Shown here piece after piece: positions 1-5,360 of a stretch of 5,360 nt of DNA (the first letter of the stretch is position 1; each line of letters opens with the position of its first letter). Both the position numbers and the translations under genes were made by a program. Below the pieces are notes generated by a model. It was not told where the DNA came from, did no database searches, and saw only the letters and a list, made by a program, of their open reading frames with translations. Source of the stretch: an uncultured bacterium (GTDB lineage: Bacteria; Desulfobacterota; Desulfobulbia; Desulfobulbales; Desulfobulbaceae); assembly GCA_903896915.1 (NCBI GenBank), contig CAITZN010000110.1:1-5360 (forward strand), given 5' to 3'.

Positions 1-372
1 ATGCAGGAGATGCTCTATCCCACGTCCTATCTCAAGTCGCAGCATCTGGGAGCTGCTTGTGCACTGGTGACTGACGGTCGCTTTTCCGGCGGGACCTCCG
101 GGCTCTCGATCGGGCATGTTTCACCGGAAGCGGCGAGTGGCGGAGCGATCGCTCTGGTGGAGGACGGCGACCGCATCGATATTAATATTCCGCAGCGGAC
201 CATTTCTCTTCTGGTCAGCAAAGAAGAGTTGGCAGCGCGCCACGGGCGGGAAATGGCGAAAGGTGTGCTTGCTTTTACCCCATCACGCGATCGCGAGGTT
301 TCAAAAGCCTTGCAGATCTATGCGCGATTTGCCGCTTCCGCCGATCAAGGCGCGGTTCGGCTTCTCGATTAG
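1..372 (+). CDS. ilvD: Dihydroxy-acid dehydratase, C-terminal part (5' end outside window)
   Basis: This is the last 123 residues of IlvD, which dehydrates 2,3-dihydroxy-3-methylbutanoate and its isoleucine-pathway counterpart to the 2-keto acids, a cytoplasmic iron-sulfur step of valine, leucine and isoleucine synthesis. The visible part is the C-terminal domain. It contains [10 protein letters not shown] (residues 3-12 here), the family signature [12 protein letters not shown] (21-32) and the substrate-loop segment [12 protein letters not shown] (33-44). The serine within GRFSGG is a candidate catalytic residue by family knowledge. The ending, with SADQGAVR, matches the E. coli-type enzyme, which is about 616 residues long. 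The ATG at position 1 is an internal methionine of the conserved EML(Y)PTS block, not the start. The Fe-S cysteines lie upstream and cannot be checked. The gene ends with TAG, followed 19 bases later by a strong terminator, so it is the last gene of its transcript. Whether other ilv genes precede it is not visible. Confidence 0.96.
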   Translation: MQEMLYPTSYLKSQHLGAACALVTDGRFSGGTSGLSIGHVSPEAASGGAIALVEDGDRIDINIPQRTISLLVSKEELAARHGREMAKGVLAFTPSRDREVSKALQIYARFAASADQGAVRLLD

Positions 373-391
373 TAATTTCTTGAATCGGTTC

Positions 392-440
392 GCCCTTGCT
401 TGGCAATGTTTAATTTCGACCAGGCAAGGGCTTTTTTCTT
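392..440 (+). terminator. Intrinsic terminator of ilvD
   Basis: A 12-bp stem pairs GCCCTTGCTTGG (392-403) with CCAGGCAAGGGC (420-431). It has one G-T wobble and a 16-nt loop, and six T follow directly (432-437), then CTT. It begins 19 nt after the ilvD stop codon. Strong stem, immediate T tract and position all fit a rho-independent terminator for rightward transcription. Confidence 0.94.
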
Positions 441-684
441 GCGTGTGCTTGAGGCCTAGCAGGTCATCAAATCGAGGGATTTTGCTGGCGGGATGATCGT
501 GAAAGAGCGGGGTCTGTAGATCAAGGTAACGGGTGCTTGCCTGTTTGTTGCAGCGTAGGGAAGGACTTTTTTCTACCGGCACCAAGGCCAGGTCAGCCGA
601 ATATTACATGTAAACCTCTTCTTCGCTAGTGCAGGAGAGGTCGTCGGTTTTGCCACAATAATCTCCAGGGAAAATGTGGAGGAG
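441..684. other. Intergenic space between convergent ilvD and csp; no gene seen
   Basis: No reading frame here looks like a protein: the open frames are short, lack ribosome binding sites, or overlap ilvD in other frames. No tRNA, riboswitch or repeat family was recognised. The only small pattern is a 10-bp perfect palindrome, TTACATGTAA, at 604-613, which could be chance. The stretch lies downstream of both neighbouring genes, so no promoter is required here. Confidence 0.7.
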
Positions 685-731
685 CCACGCACGGCGCACT
701 CGGCTGTCAGCCAGGGTGTTGCCATGCGTGG
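685..731 (-). terminator. Hairpin downstream of csp, probable transcript end
   Basis: Read on the minus strand, CCACGCATGGC pairs with GCCGTGCGTGG as an 11-bp stem with one U-G wobble (arms 721-731 and 685-695). The 25-nt loop holds an inner GGCT/AGCC hairpin and a CAC/GTG pairing. It starts 15 nt after the csp stop codon, as a terminator would. The sequence beyond it is CTCCTCCACATTTTCC, with only four T and none directly after the stem. It may therefore be a weak intrinsic terminator or an RNA-stabilising 3' hairpin. Confidence 0.5.
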
Positions 732-746
732 ATCATTTCTGCCGTT

Positions 747-947
747 TTACAGTTTGACGACATTTTCAGCGGCCGGACCTTTGGCCCCGCTGACGACGTC
801 AAATTTAACACGTTCACCTTCTTTGAGAGATTTGAAACCTTGGCCTTGGATGGCGGAATGGTGGACAAAAACATCTTTGCCCCCATCTTGCTGGATAAAG
901 CCGAATCCCTTGGAATCATTAAACCATTTTACCGTTCCTTCTGCCAT
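747..947 (-). CDS. Cold-shock domain protein, CspA family
   Basis: A 66-residue single cold-shock domain, essentially the full length of CspA-type proteins (about 65-70 residues). These small five-stranded beta-barrel proteins bind single-stranded RNA and DNA and act as cytoplasmic RNA chaperones. [10 protein letters not shown] opens the domain, followed by RNP1 KGFGFI (residues 13-18) and RNP2 VFVHHSAI (26-33), with the nucleic-acid-binding aromatics W8, F15, F17, F27 and H29 present. The C-terminus [10 protein letters not shown] is typical. An in-frame extension to a TTG at 980 exists, but AGGAGG at 955-960, seven bases before the ATG at 947, fixes the start. The gene is monocistronic and convergent with ilvD. 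Whether it is cold-induced or constitutive cannot be told, and numbering within the csp family is not possible from sequence alone. Confidence 0.95.
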   Translation of the reverse strand: MAEGTVKWFNDSKGFGFIQQDGGKDVFVHHSAIQGQGFKSLKEGERVKFDVVSGAKGPAAENVVKL

Positions 948-954
948 TTCCGTT

Positions 955-960
955 CCTCCT
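955..960 (-). promoter_or_regulatory. Shine-Dalgarno sequence of the csp gene
   Basis: AGGAGG on the minus strand, a full match to the anti-Shine-Dalgarno consensus, lies 7 nt before the ATG at 945-947. It excludes the longer in-frame TTG and ATG starts upstream and suggests efficient translation. Confidence 0.92.
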
Positions 961-1223
961 TGTGTCATGTGACCTGACAAGCTGACCCCTATGGGATCTT
1001 TTTTAAAAGGGGTTAAACTTCTGATACCTTTTCAGTTACCATTTGTGTGGTGAACTGGAATGTGATCGTTTTGTAAAACCCGAAAAACGACATTAAATAC
1101 AGCCCATCAGCTGCGTTCAGCACTCTTTATTGCAGATATTTCAGTGTAATTTTTGTACCCATGGTGATTTCAATACTCTGCTTGGTGCGTTTTTACTTTT
1201 GATCCAATGCAATATGCTTTCGC

Positions 1224-1279
1224 CAATCCATCCCGGGGCAGTTTCTCTTTTGGGAAGAGATTCAGGGATGGAAGAATTG
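1224..1279. other. Nested inverted repeat, candidate structured RNA element
   Basis: Three nested pairings share one centre. CAAT (1224-1227) pairs with ATTG (1276-1279), CCATCCC (1228-1234) with GGGATGG (1265-1271), and TCTCTT (1244-1249) with AAGAGA (1255-1260) around a 5-nt loop. An AAGA bulge (1272-1275) and a 9/4 internal loop interrupt the helix. That makes 17 Watson-Crick pairs in 56 nt. It would lie near the 5' end of a transcript from the minus-strand promoter match at 1312-1339. No U tract follows on either strand, so it is not an intrinsic terminator. Confidence 0.35.
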
Positions 1280-1311
1280 AAAAGAAAAGTCCACGGCTTG
1301 AGTACGGTGAA

Positions 1312-1339
1312 ATTATACAAAAAAGGATGGTCAAGACAA
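1312..1339 (-). promoter_or_regulatory. Sigma-70-type promoter match in gene-free region
   Basis: On the minus strand TTGTCT (1334-1339) and a perfect TATAAT (1312-1317) are 16 bp apart. An alternative -35, TTGACC (1329-1334), is only 11 bp away and too close. The start point would be near 1305, directing transcription toward the csp gene, whose ATG is about 360 nt downstream. It could drive csp with a long leader or a separate small RNA. A-rich spacers produce TATAAT by chance fairly often, so confidence is moderate. Confidence 0.4.
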
Positions 1340-1494
1340 ACATCATTTGGTGTCATGGTAACAATAAAACAAGCCAGCGGGCGATTGTGGCACCTCAGGC
1401 CTGCGTGTGCAATCGGATACAGTCTGGCGAACAGTAGTAAGTTTATCGGTATGCAACACTGTAGACTTGAGCAGTGTGAGGTGTAAAAGGGGAG

Positions 1495-1526
1495 GGTGCG
1501 GCAACAAGGCACCACCGGTTTTTTTT
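1495..1526 (+). terminator. Possible rightward terminator in gene-free region
   Basis: GGTGC (1495-1499) pairs with GCACC (1509-1513) around a 9-nt loop. Five bases then separate the stem from eight consecutive T (1519-1526). The T tract is striking, but the 5-bp stem is short and not adjacent to it. No rightward gene lies upstream between ilvD and this point, so if it is real it would end an untranslated RNA. Confidence 0.3.
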
Positions 1527-1792
1527 CTTATCGCAATTGGAGCAACGATGGACTGCTGGAATTTTTCATTCAGCGGGGACCCCATGAATAATAGTGGGAG
1601 ATGCTGCGAAAGAAGGACGTTCGGCAGGGGGGTGCAAGCAAGTAACGGAGAATGAATGTGTAGCACAGGTATTCGAACTATTCCGCCTGAACAAGGATGG
1701 AGTGTGACATTAACTGCAAACCATGCAAATTTGTACTTTAAAACATTTTGTAATGCCAGAAGATTTTTAATCGTTTCGGCTTTTTTGGGGGA

Positions 1793-2668
1793 CTAAACCG
1801 CTCCCTGCAGGAGGGGGTGTCCCATTGAGGCCCTCTGCTCGACATACCGCTGGGCAACCTGTCGGGCAATGTTACGAATTCTGCCGATATATCGGGTGCG
1901 TTCAGCAACACTGATGGCCTTCCTCGCATCCAGTAAATTAAAGGTGTGGGAGCACTTCAGGCAATAGTCATAGGCTGGGAGGATGAGATCTTTGGCAACG
2001 AGTTTTAGTGCCTCACGCTCGTAATTGTCGAAGGCAACGGTCAAGTCACCGACGTTGGCTTCTTCGAAATTGAACGCGGAAAATTCTTTTTCTGCCTGAT
2101 GGAATATCTGCCCGTAAGACACGTCTTTATTCCAGGCGATGTCATAGACGGAATCGACCTTTTGCAGATACATGGCGATCCGCTCCAGTCCGTAGGTTAT
2201 TTCAGCGGTTATCGGCTTGAGATCGATGGAGCCTGCCTGTTGAAAGTAGGTAAACTGGGTGATTTCCATGCCATCGAGCCAGACTTCCCAACCCAGACCC
2301 CAAGCCCCCAATGTTGGCGACTCCCAATCGTCTTCGACAAAGCGAATGTCGTGTTCGAGCAGGTTGAGACCAAATTTTTCAAGGCTTTCAAGATACATCG
2401 CCTGCACATCCTGTGGCGACGGTTTAATCACAACCTGATACTGGTAATAGTGCTGTAGGCGGTTTGGGTTCTCGCCGTAGCGGCCATCGGTGGGGCGACG
2501 GGAAGGCTGCACATAGGCCGCCTTCCAGGGCTCCGGTCCTAGTGCGCGGAGCAGGGTGGCGGGGTGAAAGGTGCCGGCCCCAACTTCCATGTCGTAGGGC
2601 TGCAAGACGACGCAGCCCGCTGATGCCCAATAGCTGTTCAAGGTGGCGATGATATCTTGAAAATACAT
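1793..2668 (-). CDS. glyQ: Glycine--tRNA ligase, alpha subunit
   Basis: This 291-residue protein (E. coli GlyQ is 303) is the catalytic alpha subunit of the alpha2-beta2 bacterial glycyl-tRNA synthetase, a class II enzyme. It activates glycine with ATP; the beta subunit, GlyS, is needed for charging tRNA-Gly. Conserved blocks are [16 protein letters not shown] (residues 23-38), RALGPEPW (41-48), the motif-2 region beginning [14 protein letters not shown] (57-70), [20 protein letters not shown] (107-126), the [10 protein letters not shown] segment (135-144) and motif 3 [12 protein letters not shown] (158-169). [20 protein letters not shown] lies near the C-terminus. The ATG at 2668 gives [10 protein letters not shown], matching family N-termini. 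An extension to a TTG at 2725 is open but unconserved. No Shine-Dalgarno precedes the chosen ATG. Unusually, no glyS follows: the next gene downstream is csp, about 845 bp away. No clear terminator was found after the TAG stop. Confidence 0.97.
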   Translation of the reverse strand: MYFQDIIATLNSYWASAGCVVLQPYDMEVGAGTFHPATLLRALGPEPWKAAYVQPSRRPTDGRYGENPNRLQHYYQYQVVIKPSPQDVQAMYLESLEKFGLNLLEHDIRFVEDDWESPTLGAWGLGWEVWLDGMEITQFTYFQQAGSIDLKPITAEITYGLERIAMYLQKVDSVYDIAWNKDVSYGQIFHQAEKEFSAFNFEEANVGDLTVAFDNYEREALKLVAKDLILPAYDYCLKCSHTFNLLDARKAISVAERTRYIGRIRNIARQVAQRYVEQRASMGHPLLQGAV

Positions 2669-2672
2669 AGTG

Positions 2673-2701
2673 GTTATATTTGCTGTATTGATTGTTGACA
2701 A
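2673..2701 (-). promoter_or_regulatory. Promoter of glyQ, abutting the start codon
   Basis: On the minus strand TTGTCA (2696-2701; 5/6 consensus) and TATAAC (2673-2678; 5/6) are separated by exactly 17 bp. Only four bases (CACT) lie between the -10 element and the glyQ ATG at 2668. Transcription would therefore start at or within the ATG, implying a leaderless mRNA, which agrees with the absence of a Shine-Dalgarno sequence. The -35 element lies in a 12-bp dyad, ATTGT-TG-ACAAT (2691-2702). Confidence 0.55.
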
Positions 2702-2715
2702 TTCATGGCTACAAT
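2688..2715 (+). promoter_or_regulatory. Possible rightward promoter toward uvrA
   Basis: TTGATT (2688-2693; 4/6) and TACAAT (2710-2715; 5/6) are separated by 16 bp, with a start expected near 2722. That would give uvrA a leader of about 180 nt crossing the palindrome at 2728-2750. It overlaps the leftward glyQ promoter. A perfect TTGACA at 2695-2700 is only 9 bp from TACAAT and cannot pair with it. No better uvrA promoter was found closer to the gene. Confidence 0.25.
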
Positions 2716-2723
2716 AATGCCTC

Positions 2724-2752
2724 AATCTACCATAGGCATATGCTATGGTAAA
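2724..2752 (-). promoter_or_regulatory. Weaker, more distal glyQ promoter candidate
   Basis: On the minus strand TTTACC (2747-2752; 4/6) and TAGATT (2724-2729; 4/6) are 17 bp apart, with a start expected near 2717. That would give glyQ a leader of about 50 nt, still without a Shine-Dalgarno sequence. The palindrome at 2728-2750 covers most of this site, so a protein bound there would block it. Confidence 0.25.
2728..2750. promoter_or_regulatory. Operator-like palindrome between glyQ and uvrA
   Basis: The arms TACCATAG (2728-2735) and CTATGGTA (2743-2750) are perfect inverted copies around a 7-bp centre, GCATATG. The core GCATATGC is itself palindromic, giving almost complete dyad symmetry over 23 bp with one extra base. 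Its place in the divergent glyQ-uvrA intergenic region suggests a regulator binding site. It matches neither the E. coli SOS box (CTGT-N8-ACAG) nor the GAAC-N4-GTTC box. Confidence 0.4.
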
Positions 2753-2904
2753 TGAAATTTTCTCACTGTCTTTTCAATACTATGTCAAGCCATAACTCGA
2801 TGCTTCTGCCTTCACCGGGTGTGCCGCATACAGCTCTGGATTGTTTTGCTCGACAGGCTGATGCCTGGGAAGAGCTTTAATACGTTCCGTTTAGAGAAAA
2901 AATC

Positions 2905-5360
2905 ATGGAACCCCAATACTTGCGCATCCGTGGTGCGCGCATGCATAACTTGAAAAACATATCTGTTGATTTGCCCCGCAACAAATTAATTGTGTTTACC
3001 GGGCTTTCCGGTTCGGGGAAATCAACCCTGGCCTTTGATACTTTGTATGCGGAAGGGCAACGGAGATATGTGGAATCTCTGTCAACGTATGCCCGGCAGT
3101 TTCTTGGGCAGATGGATAAGCCGGATGTCGATTTGCTGGAAGGTCTCTCCCCGGCTGTCTCCATCGAGCAGAAGACCACCAGCAGAAACCCGCGATCAAC
3201 CGTCGGCACGGTAACCGAAATTTATGATCACCTTAGGCTGCTTTTTGCCAGAGCAGGGCAACCTTATTGTCCACAGTGCGACCAACCGATCCGTTCCCAA
3301 TCCGTGCACGACATGCTCGATTCCCTGCTCAACCGGCAGGATGGTGAAAAAGTTCTGTTGCTGGCGCCGCTGATCAAACAGAAGAAAGGTCAGCATGAGC
3401 AGGTCTTTTTGCGTTTGCGCAAAGAGGGCTTTGTCCGTGTCCGTGTTGACGGGGAGATAAGGCCGCTCAGCGAGGACATCGTCCTGGATAAAAATAAACA
3501 CCACTATGTCGAGGCGGTGGTGGACCGATTGGTGATCAAGCCTTCTGTGCGGCGGCGACTTGACGAATCGATCAGTACCGCTGTGGGGCTCGGTGCCGGA
3601 ACGATGCTTGCCGTCTTTCCCGACAGCGGCGAGGAACTCCTCTTCAGCGAATCGGCGGCTTGCCATCAGTGCGGCATTTCCGTGCCTGAACTTTCCACCC
3701 AGTTGTTTTCCTTCAATAACCCGCAGGGGGCCTGTCCTTCCTGCAGCGGCCTGGGCGTTAACCAGTTCATCGACGAGAAACTGATCGTTCCCGACGAGTC
3801 CCTCAGTCTTTTGGAAGGGGCGATTGCCCCCTGGAGTCGAAGGCGGTTGTCAATGTTGGCCGGCCAGTGGTTTGAGGCTTTTTCCCGTCACTTTGGTTTT
3901 GACCTGAACACACCCTTTGCGGACTTACCCGCTAAGGTGAAAAAAGCGCTCTTGCATGGCACGGGCAGGGAAAAAATGGAGTTTGTGCACAGCAAGGGCC
4001 GGCGTAAACTGGCCTCGCAGATTGCCTTTGAAGGGATTGTGCCCCGCTTGAACCGGCTCTTTCGAGAGACATCTTCCGCCCGTCTTCGCGAAGATGTGGA
4101 AGCCTTCATGAATGAGCAATCCTGCCCGATTTGCGCGGGGGCTCGCTTGAAACCCGAGGCGCTGGCTGTCCGGATCGGCAAGTGGTCGATCATTGACCTC
4201 ACCCGGCTGGCTATCGAACAATTGGTGAAAGAACTCGAAAATCTGGATTTTGGTGAACGGCAGGCGCTCATCGCCCGCCCCATCCTTAAAGAGATTCGCG
4301 AGCGGCTTTTTTTTCTGCTGGGCGTCGGGCTTGGTTATCTTTCGCTCGATCGGAAAGCTGGCACTCTTTCCGGTGGCGAAGCCCAGCGCATCAGACTGGC
4401 CTCGCAGATCGGCTCCGGTCTGGCCGGGGTGCTGTATATTCTCGACGAACCGAGCATTGGCCTGCATCAGCGTGACAATCACAAGTTAATCAAAACCCTG
4501 GTGAATCTGCGTGACCTGGGCAACACGGTGATTGTGGTCGAGCATGATTCCGACACTATAGCCAATGCCGATCATGTTCTCGATATCGGTCCGGGTGCGG
4601 GGGTCCATGGCGGTGAAATCCTCTATTCAGGTCCAGTTCCCGGCTTGCTGGACTGTGAACGATCGCAGACGGGCGGTTATCTCTCTGGTCGCCTCAAAAT
4701 CGAGGTGCCTTCGAGTCGCCGCCCTCTCCGGTCCGGTTCTGCCTATGGCATACAGGTCCATGGCGCTTGCGCCAATAATCTGCAACAGGTCTCGGTCCGT
4801 TTTCCCTTGGGGGTGATGACCTGTGTCACAGGAGTCTCCGGGTCCGGGAAAAGTTCTCTGGTCATCGAAACTCTTTTCCATGAGGCGCAGCGATATTTTT
4901 TTGATAGCACCGGCTACCAGCAAGGGCCGAAACTTCTTTCCGGTTTGGAGAATCTGGATAAAGTAATTGATATCGATCAGAGTCCGATCGGCAGGACCCC
5001 TCGGTCCAACCCGGCAACCTATACCGGGGTGATGACGCCGGTGCGGGAACTGCTGGCGCGGTTACCCGAATCCAGGGCGCGCGGCTACAAGCCCGGTCGT
5101 TTCAGTTTCAATATCAAGGGGGGGCGTTGCGAAACCTGTGAGGGTGATGGTCTTATCAGGATCGCCATGCACTTTTTGCCTGATATCTATGTGACCTGCG
5201 AACGATGCTTGGGCAAACGGTATAATGAGGAAACCCTTGATGTCCGCTATAAAGGGAGAAACATCGCCGAGATTCTCAGGATGACCGTCGAGGAGGCCCT
5301 GGAGTTTTTCCAGAATGTGCCGCCAATAAAAAACAGGCTGCAGACCATTGCCGATGTCGG
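2905..5360 (+). CDS. uvrA: Excinuclease ABC subunit A (3' end outside window)
   Basis: UvrA is the damage-sensing ATPase that loads UvrB in nucleotide excision repair. The first 818 codons are open without a stop; E. coli UvrA has 940, so roughly 120 residues are missing. In order: Walker A GLSGSGKS (33-40); the UvrB-binding region (about 120-245), entered by a CPQC pair (C122, C125); zinc module 1 with C253, C256, C277 and C280, the same numbers as in E. coli; CPICAGARL (407-415); ABC signature LSGGEAQR (488-495); Walker B LYILDEPS (510-517) and switch H547; second Walker A GVSGSGKS (643-650); [20 protein letters not shown]; and zinc module 2 with C742, C745, C765 and C768. The second signature and Walker B lie beyond the window. 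The ATG at 2905 is the only candidate start after an in-frame TAA at 2878; it gives [19 protein letters not shown], typical of the family. Only a weak GAGA (2894-2897) precedes it. No known SOS box is visible. Confidence 0.98.
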   Translation, partial: MEPQYLRIRGARMHNLKNISVDLPRNKLIVFTGLSGSGKSTLAFDTLYAEGQRRYVESLSTYARQFLGQMDKPDVDLLEGLSPAVSIEQKTTSRNPRSTVGTVTEIYDHLRLLFARAGQPYCPQCDQPIRSQSVHDMLDSLLNRQDGEKVLLLAPLIKQKKGQHEQVFLRLRKEGFVRVRVDGEIRPLSEDIVLDKNKHHYVEAVVDRLVIKPSVRRRLDESISTAVGLGAGTMLAVFPDSGEELLFSESAACHQCGISVPELSTQLFSFNNPQGACPSCSGLGVNQFIDEKLIVPDESLSLLEGAIAPWSRRRLSMLAGQWFEAFSRHFGFDLNTPFADLPAKVKKALLHGTGREKMEFVHSKGRRKLASQIAFEGIVPRLNRLFRETSSARLREDVEAFMNEQSCPICAGARLKPEALAVRIGKWSIIDLTRLAIEQLVKELENLDFGERQALIARPILKEIRERLFFLLGVGLGYLSLDRKAGTLSGGEAQRIRLASQIGSGLAGVLYILDEPSIGLHQRDNHKLIKTLVNLRDLGNTVIVVEHDSDTIANADHVLDIGPGAGVHGGEILYSGPVPGLLDCERSQTGGYLSGRLKIEVPSSRRPLRSGSAYGIQVHGACANNLQQVSVRFPLGVMTCVTGVSGSGKSSLVIETLFHEAQRYFFDSTGYQQGPKLLSGLENLDKVIDIDQSPIGRTPRSNPATYTGVMTPVRELLARLPESRARGYKPGRFSFNIKGGRCETCEGDGLIRIAMHFLPDIYVTCERCLGKRYNEETLDVRYKGRNIAEILRMTVEEALEFFQNVPPIKNRLQTIADV

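Larger units (their letters stand above)
981..1792. other. Gene-free stretch of about 810 bp between csp and glyQ
   Basis: All six frames are either closed by stops or give low-complexity, unrecognisable peptides without ribosome binding sites. No trace of glyS, which usually follows glyQ, can be read here. What the stretch does hold: a leader-like segment upstream of csp with two inverted repeats (985-1013 and 1066-1090), a minus-strand promoter match (1312-1339), several hairpins (1224-1279, 1382-1415, 1456-1477, 1555-1574) and a hairpin followed by eight T (1495-1526). No tRNA, tmRNA, RNase P, SRP RNA or known riboswitch core was recognised. Composition is more A+T-rich than the flanking genes. 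It may contain a non-coding RNA or decayed sequence. Confidence 0.6.

Noticed and set aside
1..3. ATG at the very start of the window as a gene start
   Set aside because: The following residues belong to the C-terminal domain of IlvD, so the ATG is an internal methionine and the gene begins upstream.
116..496. Open frame of 126 codons overlapping the end of ilvD and its terminator
   Set aside because: It overlaps the clearly conserved ilvD frame, runs through the ilvD terminator hairpin, and encodes an unrecognisable Arg/Phe/Cys-rich peptide.
301..585. Minus-strand 94-codon open frame across the ilvD end
   Set aside because: It covers the terminator on the opposite strand, lacks a ribosome binding site, and shows no recognisable domain.
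604..613. Perfect 10-bp palindrome TTACATGTAA
   Set aside because: It lies downstream of both neighbouring genes, away from any promoter; a short palindrome of this kind is plausible by chance.
1130..1666. Several open frames of 76-124 codons on both strands in the gene-free stretch
   Set aside because: They overlap one another on opposite strands, lack Shine-Dalgarno sequences, have odd composition and match no family I recognise; none resembles GlyS.
1666..1690. ATTCGAA-containing segment resembling a tRNA T-loop
   Set aside because: The flanking bases do not form a T-stem, and no anticodon arm, D arm or acceptor stem can be drawn around it.
1236..1720. Many GGA triplets on the plus strand, suggesting a CsrA-titrating RNA
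   Set aside because: About 14 copies in some 480 bases is only modestly above chance, and they are not systematically placed in hairpin loops.
2099..2652. Plus- and minus-strand frames inside glyQ
   Set aside because: The glyQ frame carries the full set of synthetase motifs, so these are shadows of it.
3196..4923. Long minus-strand frames (up to 185 codons) within uvrA
   Set aside because: The uvrA frame is continuous and conserved throughout; the opposite-strand frames arise from its codon composition.

Overview
The window looks like an ordinary chromosomal housekeeping segment from a Gram-negative bacterium. The UvrA and GlyQ sequences and the short CspA-type protein resemble those I associate with Desulfobacterota (former Deltaproteobacteria). 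That placement is inference from memory, not a search. Coding regions have balanced to GC-rich codon use, and the spaces between genes are visibly richer in A+T.

Layout. Positions 1-372 (+) hold the last 123 codons of ilvD (dihydroxy-acid dehydratase), closed by a textbook intrinsic terminator at 392-440. A convergent small cold-shock protein gene lies at 747-947 (-), with a perfect AGGAGG ribosome binding site and a hairpin just beyond its stop. From 948 to 1792 there is no recognisable gene. This stretch holds a good minus-strand promoter match, several nested inverted repeats and a T8 tract after a short hairpin, so it may encode an RNA or a long csp leader. glyQ (glycyl-tRNA synthetase alpha subunit) occupies 1793-2668 (-). 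A 236-bp divergent intergenic region follows. uvrA (2905 onward, +) then fills the rest of the window and runs off its end after 818 complete codons, with no internal stop or frameshift.

The genes serve unrelated core functions: branched-chain amino-acid synthesis, RNA chaperoning, tRNA charging and nucleotide excision repair. No operon, mobile element, CRISPR array or defence system is visible. The points most worth a second look are: (1) glyQ is not followed by glyS, its usual partner; (2) the best glyQ promoter lies so close to the ATG, with no Shine-Dalgarno sequence, that the mRNA may be leaderless; (3) a palindrome sits between glyQ and uvrA; (4) the roughly 845-bp gene-free stretch contains structured elements. 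I found no convincing evidence of a new biological system.
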